Origin: Diplonema papillatum
Taxonomy: Eukaryota; Euglenozoa; Diplonemea; Diplonemida; Diplonemidae
Direction of reading: 5' to 3'
DNA: 64,000 nucleotides
Assembly: GCA_030068145.1 (NCBI GenBank)
Contig: JAPJBO010000820.1
Location: 38,979 to 102,978, forward strand
Shown here: positions 53,931 to 63,939 of the stretch, one piece after another
Position numbering within the stretch: the stretch's first letter is position 1
Layout: every line of letters starts with the position of its first letter
Translations under genes and position numbers: made by a program
Notes under the pieces: generated by a model
The model's database searches: none
What the model saw: only the letters and a program-made list of their open reading frames with translations
Told to the model about the DNA's origin: nothing

Positions 53931-55186
53931 CCAAGAGGCCGAAGGTTCAGCGCCCCGCTGGCCCCGTATCGGTGGCCGAACGGGGTCAGCGGCTAGGAAC
54001 GATGCTCGCGGTGGTATGCCGCCTATGCGAGACTCTGAAGCTGTCCTCACCGCTGCCGACGGCGAGACTGGAGAGGGTGAAGAGCCTCCACACGCTCGGT
54101 GTGCCGCGGGTGATCGGCGGGCTGCAAGTACGTCCCGTCTTCGCGGCGGGCGCGGAAACGGGCTGTCCTGGAGGCCTGTGCCACGCGTGCCCTGCCCGTC
54201 GGTGGGCTGACAAGCCAAGTGTGGGGTAGGGACGTGTTCTCGCAGTACGACTCGGCTCTACGCGCTGAGCGCGCTCAGAAGTGGGAGGTGGCCGGTGCGG
54301 CTCCGCTCTGCGCATCCAGTGCTGGTGCCCGCGAGGGCGTTTTCAGGTCTGCGACAAGTGCGCGAAGAAGAAGTGTTCGTTGTGCGCTTCGAGCTCACAG
54401 TGCACGCCGGAGCAGTTTGCCAGGACCACCACGAGCCCGGTGACGGTGTCCTCACGCAGTGCTGCGGAGCGCACCACCTGACGCGTTGCGGCGGCTGCGC
54501 CAACGCCTCCGTGTGCTGCCGGAGTGGCCACCACCGGGCGGGAGACCGACCAGACGACGCCGGCCGACGAGAACGAGGGACCTGCGCCTCCGGCAGGACC
54601 GCAACCGGCGACGGCAGCGCCCCGACGCGGGCTCCGACGCAAACGCTGGGAGACGAGCGAGGAATCCTCCGGCTCCGGCCTGGGAGACTCCCCAACGATC
54701 GATCGCGCGGCGCCGCTGCGGCGGCGTGCTGCGGAGGACCCTTCCGTCCCACGCAGCCCCCCCCCCAGGGCGGCGGCGCGCCGACGCCACAACTCCCGCC
54801 AGCACCCCCGCCCGACGAACGCCGCCCAATGCGCAGCCCCCGGCTGCGTCCATCCGGCGCGCGAACCGACGCAAACGCGAAGAAACGAGTGAAGGGACAT
54901 CCGACGATGGCTCCGGCCGGGAGGCCGCAACAACGCGTTCATCTGCTGTGACGTAGACACGGAGTGTGCACAGTGCGTTGCTCAGGGTAGTCGAAGGCCT
55001 GACAATCACACTGTTGCAACAGATGTACACAGCTTCTGGCGGTAGATGGGTGGTCGGTTGTGGTGTTGGAATTGGAAAATACGGGAGGTAAGAAAGTTTG
55101 CGGTGGTGTAGGGTAGTTTGTACACCTCCGTTCTTGTAGGCGACTTGAATGTGGCGGTACGCCACAGCCTCCTGTGCCGGCCAAGC
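53931..55186. other. GC-rich region, function unclear
   Basis: Long overlapping frames on both strands (53912-54960) are typical of high GC content. One plus frame has a Cys-rich run (CDKCAKKKCSLC) and could be the tail of the LINE, but I cannot decide between frames. 54960-55186 shows nothing. Confidence 0.35.
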
Positions 55187-56122
55187 TCACTTCATGCCTG
55201 CAGCAGGCGATGCGATAGCCAGGTACTTCTTCTGCGTTGCTTTGTATCGGTCAACGTCGAGGAGCTTCGCGAGAACTTCTGACGATATGGGCGGGGGCAA
55301 GGTTGTTCCCTGGGACTGCCCGCATGCGGCTTGTATGTGACTATAGGCAGCCTGCATCGCTGCCAAGAAAGGTGCGTGTCCGGTCAGGCGAAAGACGACA
55401 CCGCAAGCAGCGAGTTCTTCGTCTGAAATATTCTGCTTGCCACTCACAATCAGCGGCAGGTCAGGCCCGGCGGCCTCTTGAATGCTCGCCCACTGCGACA
55501 CGGACGGAGCACCAATGAGGTGGAACCCGTCGACCCCGGAAGTCTTGTACATCGCAAGCCGTTCACAGAGCGACTCGATCCCCTCGGCAGGAAGCGAGCT
55601 GGACCTGGCGAACACGCAGAGAGCCGGGTCGATCTCGTTCTTGCACGCCACAGCGGCCGACAGCTTCAAAAGGTGCTCCCGGGCATTCGTCAGAGCAAAG
55701 CCTCCGGCGCTGCCTTGCACGGTGGTCCCCGCACTCGCGTAGGCAGCCGGAAGAATGGTGTCCTCCAACGTGAGCCCCGACACGCCGGCGCCGGCTAGTT
55801 TTTCCAAGCTGCGCTCGACGCTGAGGGCGTTGCCAAACCCGTGGTCCGCGTCCACCAGCAGCGGGATCGAGCGCCTCCTCGTTATCCGAGCGCAGAGGTC
55901 GGCGACCTCGTCGACCGTCGCCAGCAGCAAATCCGGGGCACCGCACGTGACGTGGCTGGCGACGGACCCCGCGAGTTGCATCACGGGGCCGCCTGCCTCT
56001 TCGACCATGTGGGCACTCATGTTGTCGAAAACGGATACCGGACTTATCACTCTCCCCCTGGCGTTGAGGAGCCGCCGAAGTCGGATTCGATTCTCCGTGT
56101 GTGCGTGCAGTGCACTCCTCAT
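55187..56122 (-). CDS. Oxaloacetate decarboxylase / PEP mutase family enzyme
   Basis: A 311-codon single-exon ORF from ATG. It fits the isocitrate lyase / PEP mutase superfamily: ISPVSVFDNMSAHMVEEAGG, PLLVDADHGFGNAL (metal-binding Asp), GLTLEDTILP (catalytic Glu region), PALCVFARSSS and TGHAPFLAAMQAAY. Length and motif order match the bacterial oxaloacetate decarboxylase subgroup, which converts oxaloacetate to pyruvate and CO2 with Mg2+. The substrate could differ within the family. No intron or targeting peptide is evident. It sits alone between a LINE remnant and a Penelope-like element; the bacterial character and lack of introns suggest possible transfer. Confidence 0.8.
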   Translation of the reverse strand: MRSALHAHTENRIRLRRLLNARGRVISPVSVFDNMSAHMVEEAGGPVMQLAGSVASHVTCGAPDLLLATVDEVADLCARITRRRSIPLLVDADHGFGNALSVERSLEKLAGAGVSGLTLEDTILPAAYASAGTTVQGSAGGFALTNAREHLLKLSAAVACKNEIDPALCVFARSSSLPAEGIESLCERLAMYKTSGVDGFHLIGAPSVSQWASIQEAAGPDLPLIVSGKQNISDEELAACGVVFRLTGHAPFLAAMQAAYSHIQAACGQSQGTTLPPPISSEVLAKLLDVDRYKATQKKYLAIASPAAGMK

Positions 56123-56301
56123 TTGCGACCGGGGAAGTGGCGCGTCGGGTTCGTTTGCCTAGGGTCAAGAGCGTTGGAGAATGGTCGAAGATAAAGAGTG
56201 GTGTGGTGTCACCTGGGGGGGGGGGGGGGGTCGTTGTATAATGGTTTAGCTTGAAGGGAATTGGAAAGGTTGAAAAAGGTTTTGGGGGTCACCGTCGGTT
56301 T

Positions 56302-56405
56302 GTGTTTTGTGTTTCCGACGATCCGAATGGACGTACAGATTGGTGTCTTTCGACCTTTTGGATGCTTGTGAAGTTCAGCTTAGTGCGTGCTTGTGGGTTT
56401 TTTTT
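56302..56405 (-). repeat. Short retro-repeat, 3' end
   Basis: Matches 39640-39735 (TTTCCGACGATCC-GAATGG, TTGTGAAGTTCAG-TTAGTGC). On the minus strand it ends ATCGTCGGAAACACAAA, then A-rich sequence. It is followed by a T-run and CT-rich stretch (56398-56525). A run of 17 G lies at 56214-56230. Confidence 0.65.
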
Positions 56406-56529
56406 TTTTTTTTTTTTGGGGGGGTAATTATTTTTTCGGGGGTTCGCGTAACCCTTCTTTTCCGGAAGATAACGTTATCTTTTCTTTTCTCTCTGGCACT
56501 CTTTTTCTCTCTATCTCTCTCTTTGGCTA

Positions 56530-56960
56530 GCAAAGCGACTATTGCGACCGACACCACGACCACACCCGTATTGAATGTGATCAAGGGCCCCCCACGTTCT
56601 ACATGTTGAGCAGGGTTTGCCATGTAGCCCGTACCGGTCTAAGCCTTCATTGTAACTTCCATAAGTAACCCCGTTGGGACGGGTCCGACGGTCCGTTAGT
56701 CATCAGCGATATCGGGCGGGAAAAAGAAAACAAAAAGAAAGGGGTAAAAGGTGGGTGTGTGGGTGGATAAGCTCGTGGTAGGTTGTTCGGAAATAAGTAC
56801 AACCTCAAACTACGCCTAGCACAGGGCCAGGCGGTATATGCGTGCCTCCATCCTCTCATGTTAGTGTGCGTTCACCCGTACAGACACTTCGAGTTCTCCC
56901 GTTCGTCAGGGTAAACGGGTGCGGAGTGTAAAACAGACCAGCCAACAATCAAGAATCCGA
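56530..56960 (-). other. 3' untranslated region of Penelope-like element 2
   Basis: Shares blocks with the 3' flank of element 1 (31981-32125) and with the fragment at 29270-29440. No hammerhead-type ribozyme core with both conserved boxes was found. Confidence 0.6.
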
Positions 56961-56980
56961 TGAGGCTGAAACGACGTGGA

Positions 56981-59900
56981 TCAGAACCTCACATCCGCGA
57001 GTCGGCAACGTCTCTCATGCGCCCGGAGTCCCCTCAGACCTTGAAACTTCTGGCCATCCTTCGTAGACTCGATGGAGCAGTGTTGACATCGCAGCACCGG
57101 GGACTCCGCCAACTGCTCAAGCAACTGACCATGCGGTGTCAGACATTGGGAGTTCGGTAAGGGCGGGCAGGATGGTGAACTACCAAGGGGGTAGAGTAAG
57201 TCAGGTGATCCTTCCGACTGTCGGCCCATCAAATTACCAGCTGAATTTGGGGGTGCAGACGAGTCGGGCAGTCGATCTTGAGTAGGAAGCACCATGGAGG
57301 GTGACGGGGCACGGACTGTCATGTTGTGGGCACTCCGGGAGATCCGGACAAAAGCCGCGAGGTAAACGTCACCCCACGGAATGTCGTCGACGAAAGTAAC
57401 TCGCAGGTCGTCGAAGAGGATCCATCCCGTATCTTGTGCAACGTATGTGACGAAATGTCCACTACCCGTATCCTCCCCCATGTGCACCACGACGGCTGCG
57501 AGGCGTAGCAGATGGTCCGGTGGTCCGAAGAAAGGGGGCAATTCCACGTCATTCTGGCGCCGGGCACCGTTTCTCGTGTAGATGCCAAATTGCATCAGAA
57601 CACAGTCAGCTGTCAGACGGAGGTCCATATTCTCAACCACCGTGCCTACAGCCTTGCAGTCGCACACTCTCTCCGGATTTATGAACTCGTGCACGTAGAG
57701 AGAATCTTCCAGTCTCCTCCCGCAAGGGATTTGCAGACATTGTACCGCCTGACTGTCGGAAGAAGCGCGTCCACATGCATTACACCGTGCCGAGTTGGTC
57801 CAGTGGTTCTCCAGGCATGCTAGGAAGAGCTGGTAGCCCGGGCAGGGGGTCCCTGTTTCGTCCGGCCCCAGCGTCGTATTGGTCGCGTTGAGGATCGCTA
57901 CCAAAGCTTCGTGTGCATCGTGTTGTTGTGCATCGCAGAAGTTTGCGAACATGCTCAGGATGGCTTCGACACCCATTCTCCGGCAATCCCGGCTGCGCTG
58001 GTCACCACTGTTGCGAGAGCTTGCCAGCATAGCAAAGTACGCTAGGAAGTCCCCGAGAAACCCACGGCAGTTGGAGAGGTCTTGCGCAAGGCTCCAGTAC
58101 ATCTCTCTGATCGGTTCAACCCGTAGCAGGAGCTGCAGCACCGTACCAAGGAAGCACGTGTTACCCAGATTCGGGAGGCCGGTGGGGCCAAACAGCGTCG
58201 GGTCATGTCTCACGGAAGGCGGGCGCGTACAGACAATTGATCGGCAGCACGTGGATGGAGGGGGAACTGTCGGAATCGGCTTGTGGGTGTTCGAGCAGCG
58301 TCGCTTTGAAACTTGTTGTTCGTCCTCCTCAGCCTTTCGCTTGTGGCCTTTCCGTGTGGACTCACGGTGGACGGTCGAATCAGTCTGTTGGGTCGGTGCT
58401 TCGGTGGGCGGTGATCGGGGGGAGTCATCTTCAGCTTCTGGAGCAGGTTGGGGGCGGCCCTTGTACTTCACGAAGGGTTTTTCCGCCAGTAGGCGCTCGA
58501 TCGCACGGTCCGTGGCAGCCGGCTCTGGCAACGATAGTGTGCGTTCCACCTCGTGTATGAGCCAAAAGAAATGCGCACGCACCTTCCCGCAATGTTCGCC
58601 AAATTTGGCCTCCGGGTAGGTATCCAGCAGCCATTTGCGGAATCCACTCTTTAGAACGCTCTTACGGTAACCACGCCGCATGAGTTTCAGAACCGCGTTG
58701 TTCATTTCGGTCTTGAAATCATATATGTTGTTGGCGATCCTACCGTTGCGAACGAGGGCCCCAATGAGGATGCTCGAACCGAAGTTTGATGGGGCCGTCG
58801 AGAGGACTGACGTGTACGCGAGGGGTCGGTACGGGTAGGCTTTCGCCTTGTCCAAGACCGACAGTCGCATGTACCTCCTTCCAGACGCGTCGGAAACCTC
58901 GTGCCGTATCCGTATGCCAAGGAAAGTCGAATCCCCCACGCACGAGTTCGTCTGCTTGTACCTCATGCTGTAGACGGACTCGGGTGGAGGTTTCGTCCCG
59001 AAACAAAGCAGATCATCGATAAAACGGCGCGTCATGCTGAGGAGTGTAGCCCGTCGGATGTCTCTTTCAGCCAGGAGTCTCATCATGTACCTCTTCTCCT
59101 TTGCGTAGCAGAAGAGATTGGCAATGTCTGGAGAGGCGTTAGCGCCCATCGGGATACCCAGTATTTGCCGCATGAGGATACCGTTCACCAGTACGTACGT
59201 GTTCGCCAGGCAGAAAGCGAGGAGGGCCTTGAGGTCGTGTGCAGAATACGCTGCCTGCTGCGAGCTCAGATCCGTCACCAGCCTAAACGCAAAACAACGT
59301 TTCTTCTTCTGCGGCCCATGCTGGCTCTTCGGTCGTACGAGGACCAGTTCATCAACCCGTACGCCGAGCCGCTCGGCCTCCGCTGCAAAGGCCTCGTCGA
59401 TGGTGCCAGCAATTTCCTCCAGCAGCTCCTCGAGTCCCAGTTGGTCGTACATGGTCGTAAAATCAAACGTACCAGCGACCAGGCCCGAGAGCTCGTCAAC
59501 ATGCGTCTTCAGGAAGAAGGCGGTGTCGTCACTGGACTCCGTGATCCAGAAAAATCTAAACCCGGTCGCATTGAACCGGTCACTGTCTTCCCTTCGCAGG
59601 ATCTCCATGACTGATTTCAACAGGCCCGTTAGATCTAGCTGCGCATCCGTCGTCGATGAAAATGTTGCATCAGGGCGGCGTGTTTCGCGTTCAGGAAAAG
59701 TCTCCTCCGGGCCCACAGTGTTTTTGCGGGAGACCCCGGCAATGTACCGCATGGTTATCACCTCCTTGTGCAGTTTCAAGGTGCCATAAAGGTACGGGAG
59801 GGTATTCGTGGGGCTCAGCCCTTTTTGCTCCAGGTACGTCTTGTGGTCTGCCACGACTTCTTCCGGTGTCTTCTCGCTCGGGGCGTAGTTCACGCTGTGG

Positions 59901-60214
59901 TTAACCTTCGTGTACAGATCCTGGTTGTAGAATCTTCGACATACGAACCCGAAGTCGTGAGAACTTTTGTCGACCGGGAGAATCACGAGGTCCTTGTGCA
60001 GCTCTCGCAGGCGCCGACGCGACGCAGTTGTTACCTCCGGCTCGGCACCAATTCGCGTCACACCGACGGTCGACATTATTTTCTCCCGCAATAGTGTGGC
60101 GAAACTAGGCGGGGAGTCACTAAAGTACCCTTCGACGAACACAGTCACCGCTTTATCAACCTCAGTACAAATAGCTTCGTCACCACCATCCGGGCGGAAC
60201 TTGCGACCCTTGTC
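56981..60214 (-). CDS. Penelope-like element 2: RT plus USP deubiquitinase part
   Basis: The open frame (nominally from 60535) becomes meaningful at LLFDKGRKFRP near 60225. RT: LVILPVDKSSHDFGF, YLYGTLKLHK, FDFTTMYDQL (A), GIPMGANASPDIANLF (B), RFIDDLLCFG (C) and STFLGIRI. A basic NLS-like run (KGHKRK...SKRR) follows, then a complete C19 USP domain: GLPNLGNTCFLGTVLQ (catalytic Cys), DAQQHDAHEAL, CNAC and CDC zinc pairs, MGEDTGSGHFVTYVAQ (catalytic His) and WILFDDLRVTFV. It ends in finger CQHCSIES...GLRGLRAHERRC. It is out of frame with the GIY-YIG part only because of a 5-bp tandem duplication (60215-60224). Confidence 0.85.
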   Translation of the reverse strand, partial: DKGRKFRPDGGDEAICTEVDKAVTVFVEGYFSDSPPSFATLLREKIMSTVGVTRIGAEPEVTTASRRRLRELHKDLVILPVDKSSHDFGFVCRRFYNQDLYTKVNHSVNYAPSEKTPEEVVADHKTYLEQKGLSPTNTLPYLYGTLKLHKEVITMRYIAGVSRKNTVGPEETFPERETRRPDATFSSTTDAQLDLTGLLKSVMEILRREDSDRFNATGFRFFWITESSDDTAFFLKTHVDELSGLVAGTFDFTTMYDQLGLEELLEEIAGTIDEAFAAEAERLGVRVDELVLVRPKSQHGPQKKKRCFAFRLVTDLSSQQAAYSAHDLKALLAFCLANTYVLVNGILMRQILGIPMGANASPDIANLFCYAKEKRYMMRLLAERDIRRATLLSMTRRFIDDLLCFGTKPPPESVYSMRYKQTNSCVGDSTFLGIRIRHEVSDASGRRYMRLSVLDKAKAYPYRPLAYTSVLSTAPSNFGSSILIGALVRNGRIANNIYDFKTEMNNAVLKLMRRGYRKSVLKSGFRKWLLDTYPEAKFGEHCGKVRAHFFWLIHEVERTLSLPEPAATDRAIERLLAEKPFVKYKGRPQPAPEAEDDSPRSPPTEAPTQQTDSTVHRESTRKGHKRKAEEDEQQVSKRRCSNTHKPIPTVPPPSTCCRSIVCTRPPSVRHDPTLFGPTGLPNLGNTCFLGTVLQLLLRVEPIREMYWSLAQDLSNCRGFLGDFLAYFAMLASSRNSGDQRSRDCRRMGVEAILSMFANFCDAQQHDAHEALVAILNATNTTLGPDETGTPCPGYQLFLACLENHWTNSARCNACGRASSDSQAVQCLQIPCGRRLEDSLYVHEFINPERVCDCKAVGTVVENMDLRLTADCVLMQFGIYTRNGARRQNDVELPPFFGPPDHLLRLAAVVVHMGEDTGSGHFVTYVAQDTGWILFDDLRVTFVDDIPWGDVYLAAFVRISRSAHNMTVRAPSPSMVLPTQDRLPDSSAPPNSAGNLMGRQSEGSPDLLYPLGSSPSCPPLPNSQCLTPHGQLLEQLAESPVLRCQHCSIESTKDGQKFQGLRGLRAHERRCRLADVRF

Positions 60215-61476
60215 GAAGAGAAGAGTAGTTCGCTGCAGGTGTCGAGGAGGTGTGCCTGCCCACACGCATGGCCCTGAACGTGGTATCCTTGCAGCAGATA
60301 CTTTTGACACGGGCAGTCCTCGGGCGGAGGGGCCGGCTCCGGGGTCGTCTGTCTTGAAACCTCCGTGAAGTTGGAAAGGAGGACCCCAAGGGGGGGGTTG
60401 AGTGACGTAGAGACCCTCGTGTTGATGAATTCCGTGGGGTCGGCGAGGAGGGCACGGAGTTGGGCATCGTGGCGAAAGATGGCGGCAAGTTTGCGCTCGT
60501 CCAGCAGCTTGCTGACCTGCTGGATGCAGAACCACGGGGTCCGTGCCGCACTTTTCTTCTTCTTCGCGAGGTGGTTTATTTCACCAAGCCGTGCCGTGAG
60601 CAACCCGTCCAGGATTCCTACCTTCGGGTGTTGTAGGTGCTCGATCATGAAACGCCGAATCCACGTCCGAACCCTGTACACCCGGCTCTTCATCCACGGG
60701 TTCAAGTCGTACCCCCGTAGTGCGTCCTCCTCAAGTCCGAAGAGGTGCTGCAGCTGCCTGCGGATACCGAAGAATCTCCCCCGTCCCTGGTCGATCCGTA
60801 TCTGCTCGCCGTCCACGTGAATCCACGGTTCCCCACGCTCGCGTGAAGCTCCTTGGGCGTTCCTTTCGTTGCCCGGTGCCTTTGAGAACGATGGTGCAGC
60901 GCGGGGCTTTTTTCTCCGTCTGTTCAAGTCGCTGGCTGTCCTCACCGTGTTGAACATCGGTTGCAGCATCGCGATGAACGCCATCTCTATCGGCTCCGAC
61001 ACCCTGTCGAACGAACTCCCGTCGGAGTAAAACGCGCCGGGGATGTCGTATAGCACGAACGCGTACGGCGGGGAAGGGAGGTTCTGCAGGTGACGCTTGA
61101 ACTGGTCCTGTTTGCTGTTCCTGCCAGACCAGTGTTTGGCGACCCTTTCCTGCATTGTCTTGCCCGTCTTGCCAACATATAACAGGTTGGCATGCGAGTC
61201 CACGAGTCCGTAGATGAGACCCGAAGCCTTGTAATTGCTCGGGTTCGCCGGCTGCTGGAGCTTGAGCGTCGCGTATGTGTGTGCGAGCTTCCTCCCGTAT
61301 CTTCTTAGGAACCGGCTCGTGAACTCCACACCTTGCTCCTTCCATTTCGACCAGTCGATCTGTGTCGTCTTCTCCGTCTTCGTACGAATACAGTCGGTTT
61401 GGAAGAAGGGTGCGAGGAATGGTTTCGCAAACTCCGGGCGCCGCCGCATATCCTCGTCGGCAGGCGGTACTCGCAT
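60215..61476 (-). CDS. Penelope-like element 2: N-terminal GIY-YIG endonuclease part
   Basis: Begins at ATG 61476; the open frame runs to 60145. Residues about 85-180 form a GIY-YIG nuclease: ASGLIYGLVD, NLLYVGKTGK, MQERVAKHWS (catalytic Arg) and EPIEMAFIAMLQPMFN (catalytic Glu, Asn). Then come a helical region and a CPCQKYLLQGYHVQGHACG cluster, which in Penelope-like proteins precedes the KFR motif. An N-terminal rather than C-terminal GIY-YIG domain places it with the permuted (Chlamys/Naiad-like) group. The nuclease would nick the target to prime reverse transcription. Confidence 0.85.
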
Positions 61477-62221
61477 CCTGACACGTTCCAGTGGGGTTTT
61501 GTGTCGGGTCGGGTCGCTGCAAAACCGGACACTGGGGAGGTTCGTGGGGGTCGGGCGTTGGGTTGTAGTGTTGTAGAGGGGTCGTGAAGGAAGGTCTATT
61601 AAGGAAGGTCAATGATGGACAAAAAGTCGGAAGATGGACGAAGAAGAATTGACAGCACGTAACGTAACGGAAGTAGTGATAGGGAGGGGCGAGTGGACGG
61701 GGTGGCTTGTTCGTCTGGGCAGTCGGTGGTGCTATTCACGGGGGGTAGGGAATACACGCTTCTGAACTACTGCTACTAGTTTTTTTGTCAGGCTCAGGGC
61801 CCGGCGCGTCTTTTGTCGGTCTTTTGGGGTTCAGTTGTCGTACAATGGAACAGTCCCGGTTGGTAGTAACGAAACCGTACGGGGGCAGGATGGAGTACAC
61901 CTAAACTCTGCCCGGTCTCGATGCCGTGGTCGGTGGTACAGCGGGGCGAAGTCGATTTGGGTGGACCGTCTCCCTACCTGTACCGGTTGCTTCCTTTTCT
62001 CGTCGGTTGTGCACAAGGCGGTTTTTTTTCGGACTCTGTACGTCCCTCGCGTCAGAGCCCTCAGAAAGCGAGCGGGTTCTTTTTTTGAGAGGTCACCCCG
62101 CGGCGTTTGGGGTGACTGGGTGGGTACGGCCGCTCCGTCCACCTAGGTCCCGGAATGAACCGGGTTCCCCTGTCGTTGATGGGAGAAGGACACAACAAAC
62201 ATAGCACTCACATTCCGTCCA
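61477..62221. other. 5' flank of Penelope-like element 2; no gene recognised
   Basis: Presumably includes the 5' UTR of the element (61477-61600). Direct GAAGGAAGGTC-ATTAAGGAAGGTC repeats lie near 61590. No other feature is supported. Confidence 0.4.
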
Positions 62222-63130
62222 GGGGAACAGTCTAAATCATCCGCTCTATGGTTTTCCGCGATATCGTCGCGCTTCGCGTCTTCGGCTCGTGTCCGTGGAT
62301 GGGTCTTTGGCCTGGGACGGAGCCGCCGACTGGGTATCGGGCATAGTCGTAGTTGGGGGGCTGAGAAGCAGAGGTGATAGGGCAGGTAGTCGGCAGCGGC
62401 ATGTAAACAGGGGCACGTAGTGCAGGGAGAGGAGGGCGGTGCGCCGCGCTGGCACTAATGTGTATGTCAGTCAGCAGGCGGCCGTGGCATTTAATATCAA
62501 CGGGCAGCCCGGTTGGCGGTCTACTCGGTGATGCACGTCGAAGGAGTTAGACCGCCATCCGGGGGCCGGGGTATAGAGCATCGTTCCGAATAGGGGGGTT
62601 GTCTTGTGTCAGGTGGCGCAGCAGCTTGTTTGGTGGAAAAGCGTCGTGTCCGCAGGCTCGCCAGTCAGCAGGTGTTTGTGTCGTCCAGCCGTGTACCATG
62701 GTTCGGGTAAGCGGCCCCCCGACGGTGCATCGCGGGTACGGGCCGGATACTAAGAGGTACAGGTGTAGCACGCGGCTTTGAACGGTGGCGTCTTGTGTCG
62801 AGTTCGGTGGTGTGGTCGCCTGGAAGAGTACAGTGTCGAAAATGCACGAACCATTGAACATGAACTCACATCTCGTCCGGGAGACTGTTCTTATCCGCCT
62901 AACTGTCTTCCGTGCTATCGTCGCGCTGAGTGTTCCCGGCTCGCGTCCGTGCGTGGGTCGCTGGTCTTAATGGAGCAACGGACTGTACAGGGAATAGGCG
63001 TCGCCGGGAGCTGAGGAGTCGAGTAAGTGATACGGTAGACAGTCGGCAGCAGCGTGTTGCGTCGAGTAAACAAGGCCGCATAGTACAGGGGAGGGGGGGT
63101 CAGGGTGTTTATTAAGATTTGGCCTAACCC
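62222..63130. repeat. Diverged direct duplication of about 250-300 bp
   Basis: 62222-62455 and about 62860-63095 share TCTTCCGyGCTATCGTCGCG, CCGGCTCGyGTCCGTGCGTGGGTC-like text, GTAGTCGGCAGC and GTAAACA-GG. The copies differ a lot. A T-runless spacer with unrelated short frames lies between them. Confidence 0.55.
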
Positions 63131-63154
63131 GTAACATGTAACAAGTGCGGGTGG

Positions 63155-63187
63155 TGGTGGGGGGGGGGGGACCCCCCCCCCCCCCTC
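63155..63187. repeat. G-run/C-run inverted pair
   Basis: A block of about 12 G is followed by A and about 15 C. It can form a hairpin or a G-quadruplex and could also reflect assembly slippage. Confidence 0.7.
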
Positions 63188-63234
63188 CTGCATGGCTGGC
63201 AGGTCACCCGGTGTCAAGCGACCGACTCCGCAAC

Positions 63235-63345
63235 TGCCGCTGGCCAGGTCAGGCTGGCACGAAGGAGTTACGGAGGGCGGCAGCTTGGGCAATGCCGACT
63301 TTGCGGAGGCATTCAACGGACGACGATCTGTCGCAGTGGACACAA
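63235..63345. repeat. 95-bp direct repeat, copy 1 (copy 2 at 63826-63922)
   Basis: Both copies carry AAGGAGTTACGGAGG, GGCAGCTTGGGCAATGCCGA and GAGGCATTCAACGGACGACG. Copy 2 lies inside the small ORF at 63613; copy 1 has only the end of that frame. Confidence 0.85.
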
Positions 63346-63612
63346 GGAGCTGAGCCCTGCGCTCCTTCCCAAAAACGCCAAGCAGCTCCTTTCGCTTCGC
63401 TGCGAGGTTATCCTTACCCTAATCTTGGCATCCGCGGAGTGCCCGTCCCGCGAGCGCTGTTCCAGAAACGGGCTAAAAAAACAAGAGTCGAGGGCCGAGG
63501 AAACCTTTCGGTATTTAGTATGTACACTAAAACAAGGATTAATCATCTCTGCTCTCGGTAGCTATTTATTCCCGCAGGGAGCCTGAGATACAGTAAATAC
63601 ACAACAACAAAC

Positions 63613-63939
63613 ATGACGGATGCCGCCTTCTTCATTGAAGCTGTTGCAGACGGCACGTTTGGAGAGTGCGTTGAATGGAGTGAGGAAAGGGTGCTTGCTC
63701 GTATCCGCGACTTGCGTGGTTCGCAAACACAGGACGCGCAAGCCTTTCAGGCTGAGCTTGCTGCCGCAAGCAACCCAAACTTGGGAATTAGCTCCAACAA
63801 TGAAGGAGTGAAATTCTGTGTGTGGCACGACAAAGGAGTTACGGAGGACGGCAGCTTGGGCAATGCCGACGTTGCGGAGGCATTCAACGGACGACGATCT
63901 GCCGCAGTGGACACAAGGAAGGATGGGATACTCGCGTAG
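63613..63939 (+). CDS. Unknown small protein, 108 residues
   Basis: An ORF from ATG with an acidic, helical N-terminal half (FIEAVADGTFGECVEWSEER) and a C-terminal half that lies in the 95-bp repeat. No domain is recognised. Upstream is the palindromic fragment TAGCTATTTATTCCCGC, similar to the ends of the fold-back element at 40716. It may be part of a mobile element or a first exon. Confidence 0.35.
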   Translation: MTDAAFFIEAVADGTFGECVEWSEERVLARIRDLRGSQTQDAQAFQAELAAASNPNLGISSNNEGVKFCVWHDKGVTEDGSLGNADVAEAFNGRRSAAVDTRKDGILA

